Translations under genes and position numbers: made by a program | The notes under the pieces: generated by a model | Seen by the model: only the letters and a program-made list of their open reading frames with translations | Database searches by the model: none | Told to the model about the DNA's origin: nothing | Shown: positions 31,436-35,645 of the stretch, piece by piece | Position numbering within the stretch: the first letter of the stretch is position 1 | How the letters are laid out: each line of letters opens with the position of its first letter | NCBI GenBank assembly: GCA_947479915.1 | Contig: CANKAU010000023.1 | Span: forward strand, 1 to 35,645 | Source: Chloroflexota bacterium | Lineage (GTDB): Bacteria; Chloroflexota; Dehalococcoidia; UBA2979 | Length of the DNA: 35,645 nucleotides | Direction: 5' to 3'

Positions 31436-31594
31436 GGATCGCCTAAGCGCCTGGATCCGAAGACGATGTCGAGGCCCGACTCGCGAACCGTGGTGCGCGA
31501 GAACCTCCCGATCCTTGGCGACCTGCGCAATGAGTTCGACTTCACGCGCCCGCCGAGGAAGCCGATGCCCCTGCCGCTCCGCGCGGGCTCCTAA
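31436..31594 (+). pseudogene. 3' fragment of an unidentified gene
   Basis: On the plus strand a frame open to TAA 31592-31594 reads RLDPKTMSRPDSRTVVREN, then LPILGDLRNEFDFTRPPRKP and LPLRAGS. In the 42 codons from ATG 31466, 39 end in G or C, which is strong for coding sequence in this genome. No complete gene can be made of it: the frame fades upstream of about 31445, where it meets the cut end of the epimerase pseudogene. I do not recognise the protein. It looks like the C-terminus of a gene whose 5' part was lost. Its stop codon overlaps the Nudix stop (CTAA). Confidence 0.4.
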
Positions 31595-32130
31595 GCGTCG
31601 CGCGTAACGACGAGGCGCACGGCCTCGGCCTCGAAGTCGCGGAGTTGCGTGAGCGCCTCGTCGGGGGACATCCACATGACGCGGAGCACCTCGCCCGACA
31701 GGGTGACGAGGGCGCCGGCGGCGACCTTCGCGGCGAACACCAGCGTCAGGCCGTAGGGACGGCCGGTGCCCTGCCGATGCGGCGCGGAGAGCAGGTAGCG
31801 CGTCCCCGTCACCTGCAGTCCGAGCTCCTCGTGCAGCTCACGGCAGACGCCGTCCTCGGGCCGCTCGGCGCGCGCCAGCCAGCCGCCGGGCAGGCCGATG
31901 GGATGCTCCGCGCGGCTGACGTGATCGAGCAGCAGCACGCGCCCCGTTTCGTCGAGGACGACCGCGAGCACCCCGATCGGCTGGCGCGCGGGAAGCACCC
32001 GGTGCGCGACGCCGATCGCGTACCGCCCCCAGCGTGTGCGCAGCACCCCGACGAGCAGGCTCCGCCCACGCCCTCGGCTCACACGCGCGAAGAGTGCCTC
32101 CACGATGCGTTCTTGAATGCTCTTCCCCAT
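31591..32130 (-). CDS. Nudix hydrolase
   Basis: The 179-residue protein has a complete Nudix box: GGWLARAERPEDGVCRELHE with EELGL directly after it, following the G-x5-E-x7-REUxEExGU rule. It would hydrolyse a nucleoside diphosphate linked to another group; the substrate is not evident. The domain begins at about residue 50 (QPIGVLAVVLDETG); the first 48 residues are a basic helical extension ending in an YAIGVAHRVLPAR motif seen in membrane-near or lipid-linked Nudix relatives. Start ATG 32130 has no strong ribosome-binding site. The gene is convergent with the gene fragment before it and divergent from the epimerase. Confidence 0.9.
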   Translation of the reverse strand: MGKSIQERIVEALFARVSRGRGRSLLVGVLRTRWGRYAIGVAHRVLPARQPIGVLAVVLDETGRVLLLDHVSRAEHPIGLPGGWLARAERPEDGVCRELHEELGLQVTGTRYLLSAPHRQGTGRPYGLTLVFAAKVAAGALVTLSGEVLRVMWMSPDEALTQLRDFEAEAVRLVVTRDA

Positions 32131-32353
32131 GGTTCGTCATCTCGCAGTACGCGGAGCGCGAGCGACGCCGCAGCCAGGCGTGCGATGCTCACGGTGCGAC
32201 ACGCGGAGTTGATCCTACGCTCGGATCGGGCATCACGGACGGCTCTTCCGAATGGGGATCGTCTTCGGCCGAACTAGAAGATGTGGTCCGTATCGAGGAC
32301 GATTACGGTCGAGTTGGTTAGCGTTACCACTTGGCTTTGACATGGAGGATCCA

Positions 32354-33274
32354 TTGCGCATCCTGGTCACCGGCACCTCGGGCTTCATCGCGGGTCACCT
32401 GGTCCGTCGTCTTCACTCCGCCGGGCACGAGGTCACCGGGCTGGACGTCGCCGAGCCTCGCCGGCCGGTCGAGGGCTGGCGTGACGTGCGCCTGGATCTG
32501 CGCGACGACGCCGGCGTGTCGCGTGTCGTGGCGGAAGTGAAGCCGGAGGTCGTGTTCCACCTCGCCGCGCAGGCCTCCGTGTCCGTGTCGATGCGCGAAC
32601 CGCGCCTTGATATCGAGACGAACGTGATCGCGTCGGTCATGCTCGCGCGGGCGGCGGCGGAGGCGGGTGCTCGGCGCTTCGTGTTCACCTCGTCCGGCGG
32701 CGCGATGTTCGGTGCGCCCGAGATCGTGCCCGCGAATGACGACACGCCCGTCGAACCGCGTTCGTTCTACGGCGCCTCGAAGGCGTCCGCGGAGAAGTTC
32801 CTGAAGATCGTGGAGTGGGAGACCGGCATGACGGTCGCCTCGGTGCGGCCGGGCAACGTGTACGGCCCGTACCAGGACCCGCACGGCGAGGCCGGCGTGG
32901 TCGCGATCTTCGCGGAGCGCATGCTGCGCGGCGAGCCGGTCACGATCTTCGGTACCGGTGGCGACACGCGTGACTACGTGTACGTCGAAGATGTCGTGGA
33001 GGCGCAGGTGCGCGCCTCGGAGGCGGCGACCGGCGAGATGTGTGTCGTCGGCACCGGCCTGGAGACCAGCACTCACAAGATCTTCGAGGTGCTGGCGAAG
33101 CACTGCGCCTACGAGCGTGCGCCGATCATGGCGCCGCCGCGTGCGGGCGACATTCCCCGCATGGCGATGGACACGACGCGCGCGCGCGAGGTGTGGGGCT
33201 GGACGCCGCAGGTGTCGCTGGACGAGGGCATCGCGCGCACCGTCGAGGTGTTCCGCGCGGCCGCGCAGAAGTAG
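32354..33274 (+). CDS. NAD-dependent epimerase/dehydratase (UDP-glucose 4-epimerase-like)
   Basis: This extended SDR enzyme acts on a nucleotide sugar. It has the NAD motif VTGTSGFIAGH at the N-terminus, VVFHLAAQASVSVSM, the Ser/Thr site FTSSGGAMFG, the catalytic YGASK, RPGNVYGPYQDP and DYVYVEDVVEA. The start is taken as TTG 32354 because GGAGG ends 5 nt before it and the protein then begins MRILVTG like its relatives; ATG 32342 lies over that ribosome-binding site and has none itself. It is 306 residues long from TTG. Placed after the decayed glycan genes, it may supply sugars for surface polysaccharide. Confidence 0.92.
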   Translation: MRILVTGTSGFIAGHLVRRLHSAGHEVTGLDVAEPRRPVEGWRDVRLDLRDDAGVSRVVAEVKPEVVFHLAAQASVSVSMREPRLDIETNVIASVMLARAAAEAGARRFVFTSSGGAMFGAPEIVPANDDTPVEPRSFYGASKASAEKFLKIVEWETGMTVASVRPGNVYGPYQDPHGEAGVVAIFAERMLRGEPVTIFGTGGDTRDYVYVEDVVEAQVRASEAATGEMCVVGTGLETSTHKIFEVLAKHCAYERAPIMAPPRAGDIPRMAMDTTRAREVWGWTPQVSLDEGIARTVEVFRAAAQK

Positions 33275-33286
33275 CGCGATACCTCG

Positions 33287-33505
33287 ATGGATCGGCAGGC
33301 GGGCGTGCTGATCGTGGGCCTCGGCATCGCGATCGTCCTCGTTGGGCTGCTCATCAGCACGGGTGCCGTCCACTGGTTCGGGCGGCTGCCCGGCGACATC
33401 CGCATCGAGCGCGAGAGCGTGCGCGTCGCCATCCCGATCACCTCGATGATCCTCGCGTCGGTGGTGCTCAGTGCGCTGCTGGCGCTGGTGCGGCGCTTCT
33501 TCTAG
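33287..33505 (+). CDS. DUF2905 small membrane protein
   Basis: The 72-residue protein has two hydrophobic helices (about 7-24 and 48-68) around the family signature FGRLPGDIRIERESVRVAIP. DUF2905 proteins are small membrane proteins of unknown function found in many bacteria. It follows the epimerase by 12 bp on the same strand and its stop overlaps that of the convergent RibD-C gene (CTAG). Confidence 0.85.
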   Translation: MDRQAGVLIVGLGIAIVLVGLLISTGAVHWFGRLPGDIRIERESVRVAIPITSMILASVVLSALLALVRRFF

Positions 33506-34239
33506 CGGCGCACGCGGTAGCGCAGGTACACCTCGTTCGTCTCGCCGTTCGGGATCGCGGACACCAGCTCAAGTTGTGTGAGCGTGGCGATCGAGGGCGG
33601 GCGGTCGCGTTCCACGGGCGGCTTCAGGACGTTCCCGTTCACGATCACTCCGCCGAGCGTGAGGAAGAACTCGTCCACGGCGTCGAGGTCGAACAACTCA
33701 CCGTTGATCTTCGGGCCGCCCTCCACCAGCAGCAGCCCAGCGCTCAGCTCGTGTCGCATGTGACGGAGCATCGCGGGCATCTCGTCGCCCGCAGGCAGCA
33801 GCGCGACGCGGCGTCCCGTCGCCTCGACGGCGCGCAGGCGCTCGGGGGGCGCGGCGTCTGAGAGATAGACGATCGCGTCGAAGTCACGCGCGGTGAAGAA
33901 CAGCCGGTCGAGCGGCAGGTCGCCGCTGCGACTGAGCACCGAGGCGATCGGCATGCGCGGCAGCCCGCGGCGCTCGCGCAGATCCTCGAGGAGCGGGTCG
34001 CCGAGGCGGGACGACGTGCCGCTGGCCCGCAGCGTGCCGGCGCCGTTGAGCGTCACGTCGGCGTGCACGCGTAGTTCGCGCATCAGCCGCTGGTCACGCG
34101 CCGAGCCGAGGCCCCGCTCCGTGCCCTCCACGGTCACGCGGCCGTCGGCGCTGCTGACCATGTTCACGATCACGTAGGGCCGGTCCGCGGGCGCGGCGGG
34201 GAAGGTGATCGAGGTGTAGTCGGGGACGAGCGGTTCCAT
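33502..34239 (-). CDS. RibD C-terminal / dihydrofolate reductase-like reductase, stand-alone
   Basis: The 245-residue protein has the RibD-C reductase fold: YVIVNMVSSADGRVTVEG, LRVHADVTLNGAGTLRAS, LLLVEGGPKINGELF and LTLGGVIVNGN. In RibD this domain reduces the ribosyl side chain with NADPH. The deaminase domain is absent and a full-length ribD exists in the riboflavin operon, so another substrate (for example a pterin or deazaflavin-type reduction) is likely. ATG 34239 starts a protein in line with the family; the longer frame upstream is not used. It follows the zinc-finger gene by 49 bp. Confidence 0.88.
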   Translation of the reverse strand: MEPLVPDYTSITFPAAPADRPYVIVNMVSSADGRVTVEGTERGLGSARDQRLMRELRVHADVTLNGAGTLRASGTSSRLGDPLLEDLRERRGLPRMPIASVLSRSGDLPLDRLFFTARDFDAIVYLSDAAPPERLRAVEATGRRVALLPAGDEMPAMLRHMRHELSAGLLLVEGGPKINGELFDLDAVDEFFLTLGGVIVNGNVLKPPVERDRPPSIATLTQLELVSAIPNGETNEVYLRYRVRR

Positions 34240-34288
34240 GTGATCGAGGATACCGGCGCCCGTCGAGCGCGTTCGTCGGGTCAGGCCG

Positions 34289-34516
34289 TCAGGCGTCCAC
34301 GACGCCCCGCCGATCACAGCCCGGGCAGCCCACGCCGCCCTCGCCGCGGCAGTGCGCGCAGCTCAGCGCGCCGCTGCCACCGCACATTCGGCAAACCTCG
34401 CCGTCGTCGTCCTCGCCATGTCCGGCGCAGGACCAGCACACGAAGCCGCCGAACCCTCGACAGGAGTCGCAGGCCACCAGGCCGACGCCGCCGCAGCGCG
34501 CGCACGCGGCGGGCAC
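34289..34516 (-). CDS. DnaJ-type zinc-finger protein of 75 residues
   Basis: The short protein is almost wholly made of CxxC pairs with the CxxCxGxG flavour of DnaJ zinc fingers: CARCGGVG, CDSCRGFG, CWSCAGHG, CRMCGGSG, CAHCRGEG and CPGCDRRG. Six pairs could bind two or three zinc ions. There is no J domain, so it is not a DnaJ. GTG 34516 has GGAG 9 nt upstream and lies 4 bp after the Rdx gene stop. It may act in redox or protein-thiol chemistry with that neighbour; this is inference. Confidence 0.75.
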   Translation of the reverse strand: MPAACARCGGVGLVACDSCRGFGGFVCWSCAGHGEDDDGEVCRMCGGSGALSCAHCRGEGGVGCPGCDRRGVVDA

Positions 34517-34520
34517 GCGG

Positions 34521-34865
34521 TCACTCCGCGCCGGTACCCGGCGAGGCGGCCGCACCGACCGGCGCTGCCTCGGCAGGCGTCTCCGTGCGGGCATGGCGGC
34601 TGCGGGGGGCGTCGTCGATGCGCGCGGCGAGCATCTCGCGGAGTTCGCGCGTCTCGGGGAAGCGGCCCTCGATCTTGTTCGAGAAGAGCAGCTCGTCGCC
34701 GTAATGGATGTCGAACTGGCCGCCACCGCCCGGGATGAGCGTCACCCCAGAGACATAATCCTCGAACGTGTGCAGCAGTTCCTGTGCGACCCAGCCGGCG
34801 CGCGGCAGGAAGTGGCACTTGGTGCAGTACGTGATGGAGATGCCGAGTCGGTGGGCGTTCGTCAT
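34521..34865 (-). CDS. Rdx (SelW/SelT/SelH-like) thioredoxin-fold protein
   Basis: The 114-residue protein has the Rdx pattern: ISITYCTKCHFLPRAGWVAQEL with redox pair C-T-K-C at about 14-17 (the first position is Sec in selenoproteins), the short GVTLIPGGGGQFDIHY sheet and FPETRELREMLAARI. The C-terminal 30 residues are low-complexity Ala/Pro/Thr. ATG 34865 is preceded by GGAG. The function of the bacterial family is unknown; a thiol-redox role is assumed. It is the first gene of a unit with the zinc-finger and RibD-C genes. The 172-bp divergent gap to the lipoprotein gene shows no clear signals. Confidence 0.88.
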   Translation of the reverse strand: MTNAHRLGISITYCTKCHFLPRAGWVAQELLHTFEDYVSGVTLIPGGGGQFDIHYGDELLFSNKIEGRFPETRELREMLAARIDDAPRSRHARTETPAEAAPVGAAASPGTGAE

Positions 34866-35037
34866 GGCTCGCTCCGCGGGGGGCGCGCCCGGGCGGGCGT
34901 GCTGCTGCGCCAGTGTGCCACGCCGCGCGCCTCGCTGGAACCGCGTGTGATCCGCGCGACGTTCCCCTGCGAGTCAGTCGCACGAGGCACGTTGCGACGC
35001 TTGTCGCGCACGAGGCCCCGAACCAACGGAGGAACCG

Positions 35038-35586
35038 ATGCCCCGACTGAGTCTGACCGCCCTCATCACCTCGACGCTGGCGGGTGGCACGCTGCTGCTC
35101 GCCGCGTGCGGGGGCACTCCGGCGCCCGCTACGCCGACCGCGGCCGCCCCGACGGCTGCCGCCACGACCCCTGCTCCGGTCGCGACGACGCCGGCGCCGA
35201 CGGCCGCAGCTGCGACTCCCGCTGCCGCCACGACCGTGAAGCTCGCGAAGGTGGACGGGAAGGACGTCCTGGTCGACACGCGCGGCATGACGCTCTACGT
35301 GTTCAAGAACGACGTCGCCGGGAATGGCAAGAGCGTCTGCAACGGCACCTGCGCCACCAACTGGCCGCCGCTGAAGGCCTCGGACGCCGCGCCGACGAAG
35401 GGCGCCGGGGTCACGGGCGACCTGACCGTGGTCACCCGCGACGACGGGGCGAAGCAGATCGCCTACAAGGGGCTGCCGCTCTACTTCTTCCAGGCGGACC
35501 AGGCGGACCAGGCGGACCAGGCGGACCAGGCCGCCGGTGACGCCAAGGGCGCCGCGATCAACAACTGGGCCGTCGCCCTGCCGTAG
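35038..35586 (+). CDS. Secreted lipoprotein with the Yx(FWY)xxD repeat (COG4315/PF03640 type)
   Basis: The 182-residue protein has a signal peptide with lipobox LLAAC (C24), a Thr/Pro/Ala-rich linker (about 27-66) and two copies of the family repeat: TRGMTLYVFKND and KGLPLYFFQAD, with the Cys pair and WPP in CNGTCATNWPPL between them. Family function is unknown. GGAGG lies 5 nt before ATG 35038. A run of QAD residues from a 9-bp DNA repeat interrupts the second unit just after the YFF motif; relatives have a short GD-x-x-PGD turn there. Confidence 0.93.
   Translation: MPRLSLTALITSTLAGGTLLLAACGGTPAPATPTAAAPTAAATTPAPVATTPAPTAAAATPAAATTVKLAKVDGKDVLVDTRGMTLYVFKNDVAGNGKSVCNGTCATNWPPLKASDAAPTKGAGVTGDLTVVTRDDGAKQIAYKGLPLYFFQADQADQADQADQAAGDAKGAAINNWAVALP
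35491..35526 (+). repeat. Four perfect copies of a 9-bp repeat (CAGGCGGAC)
   Basis: CAGGCGGAC occurs four times in tandem, followed by a partial CAG. Each copy codes Gln-Ala-Asp, so gain or loss of copies keeps the frame. Confidence 0.9.
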
Positions 35587-35645
35587 CGGCGCGCCTCGAT
35601 CCGCACGAGGCGGCCCCGGGAGTGATCCGCGTGGGCCCCTTGTGC

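Noticed and set aside
35491-35526. CRISPR-like repeat
   Set aside because: The repeats are 9 bp, directly adjacent and within a reading frame, with no spacers.

Overview
The window is high-GC (roughly two-thirds G+C by eye) bacterial chromosome, almost fully coding, with many GTG and TTG starts and many ATGA, GTGA or TGATG start/stop overlaps. The mix of genes (a siroheme-decarboxylase-type heme cluster beside an actinobacterial-style HemQ, a DUF4012 protein, a Gly-rich RRM protein, a DUF2905 protein, a SIMPL lipoprotein with an ECF sigma factor) fits a Chloroflexota-like organism, perhaps Dehalococcoidia/Tepidiformia-like. That placement is inference; no rRNA or tRNA gene was seen.

Left edge (1-1100): the edge of a mobile region. 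A 142-bp element with 21-bp terminal inverted repeats lies immediately upstream of the C-terminal part of a large serine recombinase, whose 3' end overlaps the 3' end of dnaN.

1073-13699, all on the minus strand: dnaN, with its own good promoter, then a compact tetrapyrrole cluster. Read in the direction of transcription it has two translationally coupled modules. The late module is aldo/keto reductase - fused siroheme decarboxylase AhbAB - HemQ. The early module is HTH regulator - precorrin-2 dehydrogenase - hemA - hemC - cobA/hemD fusion - hemB - HAD phosphatase - hemL. Together they run from glutamyl-tRNA to siroheme and then toward heme. No AhbC is seen, so one step must be encoded elsewhere. 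Between the modules is a promoter overlapped by an inverted repeat, a candidate operator for the HTH protein.

13908-16443: Y-family polymerase dinB, a small membrane-anchored hypothetical, and a divergent RRM RNA-binding protein with a long structured leader. A strong hairpin at 16548-16577 separates it from the next unit.

16613-21129 (minus): riboflavin operon dcd-ribD-ribE-ribBA-ribH plus a small membrane protein. The riboflavin synthase has unusual active-site residues. 21241-25605 (minus): an HD-GYP signalling protein with a tiny coupled membrane protein, a SIMPL lipoprotein, and an ECF sigma/anti-sigma pair.

25698-29932 (plus): class II aldolase, signal peptidase I, orotate phosphoribosyltransferase apparently starting at ATC, and a frameshifted DUF4012 gene. 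29941-31594: a sugar transferase followed by decayed sugar-nucleotide genes (an epimerase with an in-frame stop and no 5' end, and an opposed 3' fragment of another gene). 31591-35586: Nudix hydrolase, intact NAD-dependent epimerase, DUF2905 membrane protein, a stand-alone RibD-C reductase with a DnaJ-type zinc-finger protein and an Rdx (SelW-like) protein, and a repeat lipoprotein with a 9-bp minisatellite.
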